A stretch of 64,000 nt of DNA from Streptomyces iakyrus (GTDB lineage Bacteria > Actinomycetota > Actinomycetes > Streptomycetales > Streptomycetaceae): contig NZ_JNXI01000016.1 of the NCBI RefSeq assembly GCF_000717055.1, positions 248,001-312,000 of the forward strand. The letters run 5' to 3'. The notes beneath the pieces were generated by a model that saw nothing but the letters and a program-made list of their open reading frames with translations, was not told the origin of the DNA and searched no databases. Shown here piece by piece: positions 52,467-59,886 of this stretch. A program made the translations under genes and the position numbers. How positions within the stretch are numbered: position 1 is the first letter of the stretch; every line of letters begins with the position of its first letter.

Positions 52467-52940
52467 GTGGAGCATTTCAACGCAGCCTCCGCACAGGAGC
52501 TGGAGAAGGCCCTCCTGTCCTGCCTGTACAGCCTCCGCTGGGCCCGGCGCGTCGCGGACCACCGCCCCTACCCGGACGTGGACTCCCTGCTGGCCGCCGC
52601 GGATGAGGCGGCATACGACCTGACCTGGCCCGACCTCACGGAAGCGCTGGCGGCCGAGCCGCTGCCCGCCCTCCCACCGGACGCCTACGCCGCGGCCCAC
52701 ACCGCCCTCAGCGCGGCCCACGCGGCCTACGAGGCCCGCTTCGGACACGTGTTCGTCATCTGCCTGAACGGTCTGTCCCCGTCCGAGACCCTGGACCGGC
52801 TCCTCGAAGCCATCCGGTCACGATTGGCGAACGATCCCGAGGAGGAGCGGACGGTGGTGGCCGATGAGCTGCGGCGCCTGGCGAAGGAACGGCTGGTGGA
52901 CGCGTTGAGGGGCGCGGAGAACTGCGCGAGCAACCACTGA
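52467..52940 (+). CDS. OHCU decarboxylase-like protein
   Basis: A 157-residue, all-helical protein of the OHCU decarboxylase family, which converts 2-oxo-4-hydroxy-4-carboxy-5-ureidoimidazoline to S-allantoin in urate breakdown. Supporting pieces: EHFNAASAQELEKALLSC, the ADHRPYPD segment with the catalytic-type His, AHAAYEARFGHVFVICLNG and IRSRLANDPEEERTVVADELRRLAKERL (in parts). The Glu-Gln pair of well-studied enzymes is not obvious. The last ten residues, RGAENCASNH, are encoded by the dispersed repeat at 52909-52928. GTG 52467. No other urate genes are in the window. Confidence 0.75.
   Translation: MEHFNAASAQELEKALLSCLYSLRWARRVADHRPYPDVDSLLAAADEAAYDLTWPDLTEALAAEPLPALPPDAYAAAHTALSAAHAAYEARFGHVFVICLNGLSPSETLDRLLEAIRSRLANDPEEERTVVADELRRLAKERLVDALRGAENCASNH
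52909..52928 (-). repeat. Dispersed repeat copy inside a coding 3' end
   Basis: The reverse complement of CGCGCAGTTCCCCGCGCCCC with one mismatch, followed by GAGCAACCAC as in the copy near 10081. It supplies the final codons of the OHCU-like gene. Confidence 0.65.
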
Positions 52941-53160
52941 CGGCTCGCACCCGGCGTCCCGGAAACACCTCCTGCCCCCTGAGCCGCACTAGCCCACCAG
53001 TACCTCTTTGCGTGCCAGTTTGATCACACCCAGGGACCCCGGCGCAGCCCGGCCGCAGCGCATCGCTACGATGCTGGGGGCCGGTGGACCGTACCCGGCC
53101 GGGCCCGACCGACACACCAAGCCGGCGCGGCCCCAATCCCCGCTCCCGGAGGAAACTTCC

Positions 53161-53541
53161 GTGCCGGCTGGAACGCTGTACCGCGGCCGGGAAGGAATGT
53201 GGTCCTGGGTGGCTCACCGAGTCACCGGCGTCCTCATCTTCTTCTTCCTGTTCGTTCACGTGCTGGACACCGCCCTCGTCCGTGTGTCCCCGGAGGCCTA
53301 CGACACCGTCGTGGCCACGTACAAGACGCCGATCGTCGCGCTGCTGGAGTACGGCCTCGTCGCCGCCATCCTCTTCCACGCGCTCAACGGCCTGCGCGTC
53401 ATCGCTGTCGACTTCTGGATCAAGGGTGCCCGCTACCAGAAGCAGATGCTCTGGACCGTCGTCGCCCTGTGGGTCGTGCTGATGCTCGGGGCCATCTACC
53501 CCGTCCTCGGCCACGCCGCTCGTGAACTGTTCGGGAGCTGA
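53161..53541 (+). CDS. sdhC: Succinate dehydrogenase cytochrome b556 subunit
   Basis: A 126-residue integral subunit with three membrane helices. It opens PAGTLYRGREGMWSWVAHRVTGV, the conserved segment that leads into helix 1 with Ser/Arg quinone-site residues, followed by FFLFVHVLDTALV carrying the haem-ligand His, and ILFHALNGLRVIAVDF. GTG 53161 has GGAGGAAA upstream; longer versions would add low-complexity sequence. First gene of sdhCDAB, five bases before sdhD. It anchors complex II and helps form the menaquinone site. Confidence 0.93.
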   Translation: MPAGTLYRGREGMWSWVAHRVTGVLIFFFLFVHVLDTALVRVSPEAYDTVVATYKTPIVALLEYGLVAAILFHALNGLRVIAVDFWIKGARYQKQMLWTVVALWVVLMLGAIYPVLGHAARELFGS

Positions 53542-53546
53542 CGCCA

Positions 53547-54029
53547 ATGTCCACGTCTGAGAAGACCGCCGCCGGCGTCGGCCCCGTCGAGGGCGGCGCC
53601 GTCTACACCGTCGACAACCCGGCGCCCTTCATCGAGGCCCCGCGCCAGCGCACCAAGAAGACCCCGAAGAGCACCCGGGGCAACTTCGAGCTGGCCGCCT
53701 GGCTCTTCATGCGCCTGTCGGGCGTCGTGCTGGTCGTCCTGGTCCTCGGCCACCTGCTGATCCAGCTCGTGCTGGACGGCGGCGTCTCCAAGATCGGTTT
53801 CGCCTTCGTGGCCGGCCGCTGGGCGTCCCCGTTCTGGCAGGTCTGGGACCTGCTGATGCTGTGGCTCGCCATGCTGCACGGCGCCAACGGCCTGCGCACG
53901 GTCATCAACGACTACGCGGAGCGCGCGAACACCCGGCTGTGGCTCAAGGGCCTGCTCTACACGGCCACGGTGTTCACCATCCTGCTGGGCACGCTGGTGA
54001 TCTTCACCTTCGACCCGAACATCCGCTAG
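53547..54029 (+). CDS. sdhD: Succinate dehydrogenase membrane anchor subunit
   Basis: A 160-residue subunit with an unusually long ~45-residue cytoplasmic N-terminal tail (Pro/Lys/Thr-rich) before three membrane helices. [30 protein letters not shown] carries the Arg and haem-ligand His region, and [20 protein letters not shown] the second conserved block (both in parts). ATG 53547, five bases after the sdhC stop, with no separate promoter. Part of the membrane half of complex II. Confidence 0.93.
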   Translation: MSTSEKTAAGVGPVEGGAVYTVDNPAPFIEAPRQRTKKTPKSTRGNFELAAWLFMRLSGVVLVVLVLGHLLIQLVLDGGVSKIGFAFVAGRWASPFWQVWDLLMLWLAMLHGANGLRTVINDYAERANTRLWLKGLLYTATVFTILLGTLVIFTFDPNIR

Positions 54030-54048
54030 GCACGGGGCTGCGAGAATC

Positions 54049-55803
54049 ATGAAGATCCACAAGTACGACACCGTCATCGTCGGCGCCGGTGGCGCGGGCA
54101 TGCGCGCGGCCATCGAGTCCACGAAGCGCAGCCGCACCGCGGTCCTGACGAAGCTGTACCCCACCCGCTCCCACACGGGCGCCGCGCAGGGCGGCATGGC
54201 CGCCGCGCTGGCCAACGTGGAGGAGGACAACTGGGAGTGGCACACCTTCGACACGGTCAAGGGCGGTGACTACCTGGTCGACCAGGACGCCGCCGAGATC
54301 CTGGCGAAGGAGGCCATCGACTCCGTCCTCGACCTGGAGAAGATGGGCCTGCCGTTCAACCGGACCCCGAACGGCACCATCGACCAGCGCCGCTTCGGCG
54401 GTCACAGCCGCAACCACGGCGAGGCCCCGGTCCGCCGTTCCTGCTACGCGGCCGACCGCACCGGCCACATGATCCTCCAGACGCTGTACCAGAACTGCGT
54501 CAAGGAGGGCGTGGAGTTCTACAACGAGTTCTACGTCCTGGACCAGCTGATCACCGAGGTCGACGGCGTCAAAAAGTCGGCGGGCGTCGTGGCGTACGAA
54601 CTCGCCACGGGCGAGATCCACGTCTTCCAGGCGAAGTCCGTGGTCTACGCGTCCGGCGGCTGCGGCAAGTTCTTCAAGGTGACGTCGAACGCACACACGC
54701 TGACCGGTGACGGCCAGGCGGCCGTCTACCGCCGCGGGCTGCCGCTGGAGGACATGGAGTTCTTCCAGTTCCACCCGACCGGCATCTGGCGCATGGGCAT
54801 CCTGCTGACGGAGGGCGCCCGCGGTGAGGGCGGCATCCTCCGCAACAAGGACGGCGAGCGCTTCATGGAGAAGTACGCGCCGGTCATGAAGGACCTCGCG
54901 TCCCGTGACGTCGTGTCCCGCTCCATCTACACGGAGATCCGTGAGGGCCGCGGCTGCGGTCCCGAGGGCGACCACGTCTACCTCGACCTCACGCACCTCC
55001 CGCCGGAGCAGCTGGACGCGAAGCTCCCGGACATCACGGAGTTCGCGCGCACCTACCTCGGCATCGAGCCCTACACGGACCCGATCCCGATCCAGCCCAC
55101 CGCGCACTACGCCATGGGCGGCATCCCGACCAACGTCGAGGGTGAGGTCCTGGCGGACAACACCACGGTCGTTCCCGGCCTGTACGCCGCGGGCGAGGTC
55201 GCCTGCGTGTCCGTGCACGGCGCCAACCGCCTCGGCACGAACTCGCTGCTGGACATCAACGTCTTCGGCAAGCGCGCCGGTATCGCGGCCGCGGAGTACG
55301 CGCAGAAGGCGGAGTTCGTCGAGCTGCCGGAGAACCCGGCGGAGCTCGTCGTGGCGCAGGTGGAGCGGCTGCGCGACGCCACCGGCAACGAGCGGGTGGC
55401 GGAGCTGCGGCGCGAGCTGCAGGAGACCATGGACGCCAACGTCATGGTGTTCCGCACCGAGCAGACGATCAAGACGGCGGTCGAGAAGATCGCGGAGCTG
55501 CGCGAGCGCTACAAGAACGTGGCGATCCAGGACAAGGGCAAGCGGTTCAACACGGACCTGCTGGAGGCCATCGAGCTGGGCAACCTGCTCGACCTCGCCG
55601 AGGTCATGGCGGTCTCCGCGCTGGCCCGCAAGGAGTCCCGCGGCGGTCACTACCGCGAGGACTACCCGAACCGCGACGACGTCAACTTCATGCGGCACAC
55701 CATGGCGTACCGCGAGGTCGGCGCCGACGGTTCCGAAACCGTCCGTCTCGACTACAAGCCGGTCGTCCAGACCCGCTACCAGCCGATGGAGCGTAAGTAC
55801 TGA
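54049..55803 (+). CDS. sdhA: Succinate dehydrogenase flavoprotein subunit
   Basis: A 584-residue flavoprotein, full family length. FAD Rossmann motif [16 protein letters not shown] at the N terminus, [15 protein letters not shown] with the His that covalently binds FAD, then [23 protein letters not shown] with the catalytic Arg, TAHYAMGGI, and [23 protein letters not shown]-terminal helices end PMERKY. It oxidises succinate to fumarate in the citric acid cycle. It follows sdhD by 19 bp and its TGA overlaps the sdhB ATG by one base. Confidence 0.96.
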   Translation: MKIHKYDTVIVGAGGAGMRAAIESTKRSRTAVLTKLYPTRSHTGAAQGGMAAALANVEEDNWEWHTFDTVKGGDYLVDQDAAEILAKEAIDSVLDLEKMGLPFNRTPNGTIDQRRFGGHSRNHGEAPVRRSCYAADRTGHMILQTLYQNCVKEGVEFYNEFYVLDQLITEVDGVKKSAGVVAYELATGEIHVFQAKSVVYASGGCGKFFKVTSNAHTLTGDGQAAVYRRGLPLEDMEFFQFHPTGIWRMGILLTEGARGEGGILRNKDGERFMEKYAPVMKDLASRDVVSRSIYTEIREGRGCGPEGDHVYLDLTHLPPEQLDAKLPDITEFARTYLGIEPYTDPIPIQPTAHYAMGGIPTNVEGEVLADNTTVVPGLYAAGEVACVSVHGANRLGTNSLLDINVFGKRAGIAAAEYAQKAEFVELPENPAELVVAQVERLRDATGNERVAELRRELQETMDANVMVFRTEQTIKTAVEKIAELRERYKNVAIQDKGKRFNTDLLEAIELGNLLDLAEVMAVSALARKESRGGHYREDYPNRDDVNFMRHTMAYREVGADGSETVRLDYKPVVQTRYQPMERKY

Positions 55804-56582
55804 TGGCTACCCCTGTTCTGGACAAGGAAGACGCGGCCGGCAAGCCCGAGCCCGGTTTCGCCGACTCCCCCTACATCACGGTCACCTTCCGCATCCGCCG
55901 GTTCAACCCGGAGGTCGCGGCCGAGGCGGTCTGGGAAGACTTCCAGGTGGAGATCGACCCGAAGGAGCGTGTCCTCGACGCCCTCCACAAGATCAAGTGG
56001 GACCTGGACGGCACGCTGACGTTCCGCCGCTCCTGCGCGCACGGCATCTGCGGCTCCGATGCCATGCGGATCAACGGCAAGAACCGCCTCGCCTGCAAGA
56101 CGCTGATCAAGGACATCAACCCCGAGAAGCCGATCATGGTCGAGGCCATCAAGGGCCTCACGGTCCTGAAGGACCTCGTGGTCGACATGGAGCCCTTCTT
56201 CCAGGCGTACCGCGACGTCATGCCCTTCCTCATCACGAAGGACACGAACGAGCCGACGCGTGAGCGTTTCCAGACGGCCGAGGACCGCGAGCGCTTCGAC
56301 GACACGACGAAGTGCATCCTCTGCGCCGCCTGCACCACGTCGTGCCCGGTCTTCTGGAACGACGGCCAGTACTTCGGCCCGGCCGCCATCGTCAACGCGC
56401 ACCGCTTCATCTTCGACTCGCGCGACGAGGCCGGCGAGCAGCGCCTGGAGATCCTGAACGACCGCGACGGCGTGTGGCGCTGCCGCACGACCTTCAACTG
56501 CACGGACGCCTGCCCGCGCGGCATCGAGGTCACGAAGGCCATCGCCGAGGTGAAGCGGGCGCTGATCACGCGCCGCTACTGA
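55803..56582 (+). CDS. sdhB: Succinate dehydrogenase iron-sulfur subunit
   Basis: A 259-residue electron-transfer subunit. Plant-type 2Fe-2S cluster ligands are in RRSCAHGICGSDAMRINGK followed by LACK; the 4Fe-4S and 3Fe-4S clusters are in CILCAACTTSCPVFW and CRTTFNCTDACPRGIEV. It carries electrons from FAD to the quinone. Start overlaps the sdhA stop (TGATGG). Nothing is missing compared with the family. A hairpin terminator follows 18 bp after the stop. Confidence 0.96.
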   Translation: MATPVLDKEDAAGKPEPGFADSPYITVTFRIRRFNPEVAAEAVWEDFQVEIDPKERVLDALHKIKWDLDGTLTFRRSCAHGICGSDAMRINGKNRLACKTLIKDINPEKPIMVEAIKGLTVLKDLVVDMEPFFQAYRDVMPFLITKDTNEPTRERFQTAEDRERFDDTTKCILCAACTTSCPVFWNDGQYFGPAAIVNAHRFIFDSRDEAGEQRLEILNDRDGVWRCRTTFNCTDACPRGIEVTKAIAEVKRALITRRY

Positions 56583-56600
56583 GCCTCGCCGGTTGCTGAT

Positions 56601-56633
56601 GAGGGCCTCGTTTTCGCTGGAGACGGGGCCCTC
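56601..56633 (+). terminator. Terminator of the sdhCDAB operon
   Basis: Inverted repeat with a 10-bp stem (one G-T pair), arms 56601-56610 and 56624-56633, and a loop containing TTTTCGC. It lies 18 bp beyond the sdhB stop codon. Confidence 0.72.
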
Positions 56634-56735
56634 TGGCATATGCCGCACCATCGGGTGAACGAGTCCGGGACCGGACGCGCGGGGGGTGTCCGACCTACGA
56701 TGATGCTCTCGACACCAGTTCCCAGGAGGCACCTG

Positions 56736-57356
56736 ATGTCCGCAGCTTCCGTCGAGCAGCCCTTCCACGACGAAGAGCCGGTCACCCTCAGGACCATCGC
56801 CGACGAGATCATGGAGCGCCATCCGGGCTACCGCGTCGAGATCATCGGAGGCCATCTCCTCGTGACCCCGTCCCCGGATGCGCCTCACGCCCGAGCCCTG
56901 ACGGGCCTCATGATCCCGTTCATCGCCGCCGGCCTACACGGCGGAGAGACCGAGACCCTGCAGAACGTAGGACTATGGCTCCCCACCGGCGCCGAGGACT
57001 ACGCCATCCCCGACCTCGTGGTGGTGGACGCCGACATCGACGACCACCTCGTCGAGAACAACGCCTACGACCCGGCCTGCTTCCGTCTCGTCCTGGAGGT
57101 CACCTCCGGCAACTGGAAGGACGACCTCAAGACCAAGGTCGCCGCCTACGCCGAGGCCAAGGTTCCCGTCTACGTCGTCGTCGACCGCAAGCACCAGCGC
57201 CTCCACGTCCTGACGGACCCGGTGGGAAGCGGCTACGAGAACCACCGCCCTCACGCCCCCGGCGAGCTCGTCACTCTCCCGGACTCCATCGGCGCGAAGG
57301 TGACTCTCGACGTGGCGGAGATCCTCAAGGCCGGCCAGGCTAGGACGAGCGACTGA
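56736..57356 (+). CDS. Uma2-family (DUF820) putative nuclease
   Basis: A 206-residue Uma2/DUF820 protein. Signatures: YRVEIIGGHLLVTPSPDAPHARALTGL, YAIPDLVVVDADI (PD motif) and CFRLVLEVTSGNWKDDLKTKVAAYAEAKVPVYVVVDRKHQRLHV (E-x-T/S ... K pair, in parts). ATG 56736 follows AGGAGG seven bases upstream. It has its own promoter region after the sdh terminator and is only distantly like the Uma2 protein at 16157-16741. Function in vivo unknown. Confidence 0.87.
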   Translation: MSAASVEQPFHDEEPVTLRTIADEIMERHPGYRVEIIGGHLLVTPSPDAPHARALTGLMIPFIAAGLHGGETETLQNVGLWLPTGAEDYAIPDLVVVDADIDDHLVENNAYDPACFRLVLEVTSGNWKDDLKTKVAAYAEAKVPVYVVVDRKHQRLHVLTDPVGSGYENHRPHAPGELVTLPDSIGAKVTLDVAEILKAGQARTSD

Positions 57357-57455
57357 GTGGCAGCGCTCAGAATCGGCCGGATCGGAATTGATTCTCGGCC
57401 TGCGGTTGTGCGGCTCATGTGACTGAGGGAACTGGGTGTCACCAGACCGACGTCC

Positions 57456-57965
57456 ATGACGCCCCTGAGGAAAGCCGCCGTCGCGCTCGTGGCCACGGCC
57501 GCCGCGCTGCTCCTGGTATCCCCCACCGCCTCGGCCAGCCCCTCCCCGGTCCTCGCATGCGTGACTTTCGACCGCGTTCCCCTCGGCCCGGTCACCGAAG
57601 GCCGCAGGTGGACCACTGACACGTCCAACGGCACGCTGCAGGTCGCCCGTTCGCCCTCCGGGCCTCGGCCGCGAACTCCGCGTCCAACTACGGCCGCGCC
57701 TTTTCGTGCGGCCCTCGGTCTGCGTGCGGCAAGGTTCGTGCGTCCGCCAGTCAGGCAGTCGGGGGGGCGGCCGGGCCGGGGCGGGACGGGTTCGCCGCTC
57801 GCAGAGGGCCAGCTTCGCTCCCTGTCGGAGGCGACGCGCCGACAGCCCGTTTCCGGTCAGCCTGGTTACGGGCCGCTGCCTCTTCGGGGAGCCCTGTCTG
57901 GCTGCGCCGGCGGCTACTCCGTGCCGAGGATGCGCAGACCGTGGTGGGTTCGGAGGTCCTCGTAG
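57456..57965 (+). CDS. Doubtful secreted ORF, possibly decayed
   Basis: An open frame of 169 codons. The first ~30 residues are a convincing signal peptide (MTPLRKAAVALVATAAALLLV, ending TASAS), and the next ~40 (SPVLACVTFDRVPLGPVTEG..) look like a real extracellular protein. Beyond ~57650 the translation becomes Arg/Pro/Gly-rich, as expected when a frame is lost in GC-rich DNA. The end also overlaps the VapC remnant on the other strand. I read it as a small secreted-protein gene truncated or frameshifted near 57650. No ribosome-binding site is clear. Confidence 0.35.
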   Translation: MTPLRKAAVALVATAAALLLVSPTASASPSPVLACVTFDRVPLGPVTEGRRWTTDTSNGTLQVARSPSGPRPRTPRPTTAAPFRAALGLRAARFVRPPVRQSGGRPGRGGTGSPLAEGQLRSLSEATRRQPVSGQPGYGPLPLRGALSGCAGGYSVPRMRRPWWVRRSS

Positions 57966-58081
57966 TCCTTGAGGTTGAGCGTGGCCAGCGGCAGGTCGTA
58001 GGTGAGGGCGCAGGCCGCGATCCACATGTCGTTGATCGGGCGTGGGCGTCCGCGCAGGATGTGCCGACGACCGTATGAGTC
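57914..58081 (-). pseudogene. Remnant of a VapC-type PIN-domain toxin
   Basis: On the minus strand the frame ending TAG at 57914-57916 encodes RGRPRPINDMWIAACALTYDL then PLATLNLKDYEDLRTHHGLRIL (in parts), the conserved C-terminal third of PIN-domain ribonucleases: the INDMWIAA helix with its acidic residue and the LATLN..DF/Y strand. The first two thirds, with the other catalytic acids, are missing; upstream the frame runs through a short DSYGRRHIL joint into the promoter of the next gene. No intact start, ribosome-binding site or antitoxin gene is present. A deletion scar rather than a working gene. Confidence 0.7.
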
Positions 58082-58110
58082 ACCACTGACAATCGCCCCG
58101 CACCACCATG

Positions 58111-58124
58111 TTGAACATGTTCAA
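58111..58124. promoter_or_regulatory. TetR-type operator, upstream copy
   Basis: TTGAACATGTTCAA, a perfect 14-bp palindrome. With the copy at 58156-58169 (centres 45 bp apart) it flanks the likely promoter of the small membrane-protein operon whose third gene is a TetR regulator. Confidence 0.82.
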
Positions 58125-58155
58125 AAGTAGGTCTAGAGTCATCCCCGACAGCGTT

Positions 58156-58169
58156 TTGAACGTGTTCAA
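58156..58169. promoter_or_regulatory. TetR-type operator, downstream copy
   Basis: TTGAACGTGTTCAA, the same TTGAAC/GTTCAA arms with a GT centre, 13 bp before the start codon at 58183 and just before the AAGGGTGGGG ribosome-binding site. Confidence 0.82.
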
Positions 58170-58182
58170 GAAGGGTGGGGCT

Positions 58183-58590
58183 ATGGACCGCACGGTCATC
58201 GCCTACGTCATCTACCTGCTGGTCAGCATCGGCCTGACCGTCTGGGTGGCCCGCACGCTCAGCCACAACGGGAGGGTCTTCCTCGCCGACGTGCTGCACG
58301 GCAACGAGAAGCTCGCCGACGCCGTCAACCACCTCCTGGTGGTCGGCTTCTACCTCGTCAACCTCGGGTTCGTCGCGCTGTACCTGAGCGACGACGAGAC
58401 CATCACCGACGCGCGCGGCATCTTCGAGGCCCTGTCAACCAAGCTCGGCGTGGTGCTGCTGGTGCTCGGCGTGATGCACCTGGCCAACGTCTACGTGCTC
58501 AACCGGATCCGGCGCCGGGGCGCCATGGAGCGGGAGCAGGTCCCGCCGGTGCCGCCGCAGGGCTGGGTCGCCCCGCAGGCGCAGGCCTGA
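58183..58590 (+). CDS. Small integral membrane protein
   Basis: A 135-residue protein with three hydrophobic helices: near residues 4-24 (TVIAYVIYLLVSIGLTVWVA), 48-68 (HLLVVGFYLVNLGFVALYL) and 88-108 (LGVVLLVLGVMHLANVYVL). A Pro/Gln-rich cytoplasmic tail ends it. No family with a known function comes to mind; similar proteins accompany TetR regulators in actinomycetes. ATG 58183 has AAGGGTGGGG upstream. Two TetR-type operators stand in its promoter. It is followed after 12 bp by the DCC-family gene. Confidence 0.82.
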   Translation: MDRTVIAYVIYLLVSIGLTVWVARTLSHNGRVFLADVLHGNEKLADAVNHLLVVGFYLVNLGFVALYLSDDETITDARGIFEALSTKLGVVLLVLGVMHLANVYVLNRIRRRGAMEREQVPPVPPQGWVAPQAQA

Positions 58591-58602
58591 GCGGAGACCG
58601 GC

Positions 58603-59088
58603 ATGAACGCCACCGCCCCGGTCCGCCGGCTCACCGTCCTGTACGACGCCGAGTGCTCCCTGTGCGCGTTCCTGCGCGACTGGCTCCTGCGGCAGCCGAA
58701 GCTGGTGCCGCTGGAGCTGGTCCCGGCCGCCTCCGAGGAGGCCCGGCGGCGCTTCCCCGGCCTCGATCACGGAGCCACCCTCGACGAGATCACCGTCATC
58801 GGCGACGCCGGGCAGGTCTACCGGGGCCCCGCCGCCTGGGTGGTCACCCTGTGGGCGCTGCGCGAGCACCGGCCGCTCGCCCACCGGCTGAGCACCCCGG
58901 CCGGTACCCGGCTGGCCAAGGGCGCGGTGCTCGCCGCCGCCAAGTGGCGCGGGGCGCAGGGGCAGCGCGGCGGCGCGCCGTGGGGCGGTCAGGTGTACCG
59001 GCGCGCGGACGGCTGGTCGTACGCCCCCGGCAGCGGATGGAGCTACACCGCGCCGGGCTGCGCCGACGGCACCTGCGCCCCCCGGTAG
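58603..59088 (+). CDS. DCC-family (DUF393) thiol-disulfide oxidoreductase-like protein
   Basis: A 161-residue protein of the DCC/DUF393 family. The defining motif is VLYDAECSLCAFLRDWLL near residue 12 (DxxCxxC), with a thioredoxin-like core and LDEITVIGDAGQVYRGPAAW. The last ~50 residues hold a Gly/Trp/Tyr-rich tail (GGQVYRRADGW, APGSGWSY) with two further cysteines (GCADGTC). GGAGACC precedes the ATG. Co-transcribed with the membrane protein upstream. Redox activity is suggested by the motif but unproven. Confidence 0.85.
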   Translation: MNATAPVRRLTVLYDAECSLCAFLRDWLLRQPKLVPLELVPAASEEARRRFPGLDHGATLDEITVIGDAGQVYRGPAAWVVTLWALREHRPLAHRLSTPAGTRLAKGAVLAAAKWRGAQGQRGGAPWGGQVYRRADGWSYAPGSGWSYTAPGCADGTCAPR

Positions 59089-59120
59089 CCGCACCGGCGC
59101 TGACGTTAGGCTCTCTTCCC

Positions 59121-59867
59121 GTGCCCGCGATGAACGACGGCCCCGACGACGGCGCCACCCCCACCAAGTCCGAGCAGACCCGCGCCCTGATCCTGGAGAC
59201 GGCCATGCGGCTGTTCCAGGAGCGCGGCTACGACAAGACGACGATGCGGGCCATCGCCAAGGAGGCCGGCGTCTCCGTCGGCAACGCCTACTACTACTTC
59301 GCCGGCAAGGAACATCTGATCCAGGGCTTCTACGACCGGATCGCCGCCGAGCACCAGGTGGCGGTCCGGGAGATCCTGGACCGGGAGCGCGACCTGGAGG
59401 CCCGGCTGGCGGGCGTGCTGCGGGCCTGGCTGGACATCGCCGCGCCCTACCACGAGTTCGCGGTGCAGTTCTTCAAGAACGCCGCCGACCCCGACAGCCC
59501 GCTGAGCCCTTTCTCGCCCGAGTCGGAGCACGCGCGCGAGGAGGCCATCAGCGTTCACCGGGAGGTGCTCGCCGGAGCCACCAAGACCAAGGTGCCCGAG
59601 GAACTGCGGGACGTCCTGCCCGAGTTGATGTGGCTGTCCCAGATGGGGCTCGTCCTGTACTGGATCTTCGACCGTACCGAGGGGCGCGAGCGCAGCTACC
59701 GGCTGGCCGAGCGGGGCGCCCGGCTCACCGCGCGGGGCGTCGCCCTGGCCCGCTTCCGGGTGCTGCGGCCGCTCGTGCGTGAGGTGCACGAACTGTTCAC
59801 GGAGTTCCTGCCGGGGATGACGAACGCCATCCCCGATCCGGCGGCCCGGCGGCGCACCGACCCCTGA
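59121..59867 (+). CDS. TetR-family regulator
   Basis: A 248-residue regulator. The helix-turn-helix is TRALILETAMRLFQERGYDKTTMRAIAKEAGVSVGNAYYYFAGKEHLIQGFY (in family order), with a longer C-terminal ligand/dimer domain containing MGLVLYWIFDRTEGRERSYRLAERGA. GTG 59121 may be leaderless; ATG 59130 is an alternative. It is the third gene of the 58183 operon, 32 bp after the DCC gene, so the palindromes at 58111 and 58156 are its likely operators by autoregulation. This TTGAAC-N2-GTTCAA pattern is common for TetR proteins of this group. Confidence 0.88.
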   Translation: MPAMNDGPDDGATPTKSEQTRALILETAMRLFQERGYDKTTMRAIAKEAGVSVGNAYYYFAGKEHLIQGFYDRIAAEHQVAVREILDRERDLEARLAGVLRAWLDIAAPYHEFAVQFFKNAADPDSPLSPFSPESEHAREEAISVHREVLAGATKTKVPEELRDVLPELMWLSQMGLVLYWIFDRTEGRERSYRLAERGARLTARGVALARFRVLRPLVREVHELFTEFLPGMTNAIPDPAARRRTDP

Positions 59868-59886
59868 GCCGCGGCCGGGCGGGACG

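Noticed and set aside
57650..57965. A clean frameshift restoring the secreted ORF
   Set aside because: An alternative frame after ~57650 gives a briefly plausible segment, but neither frame continues as a recognisable protein, so no specific frameshift can be supported.
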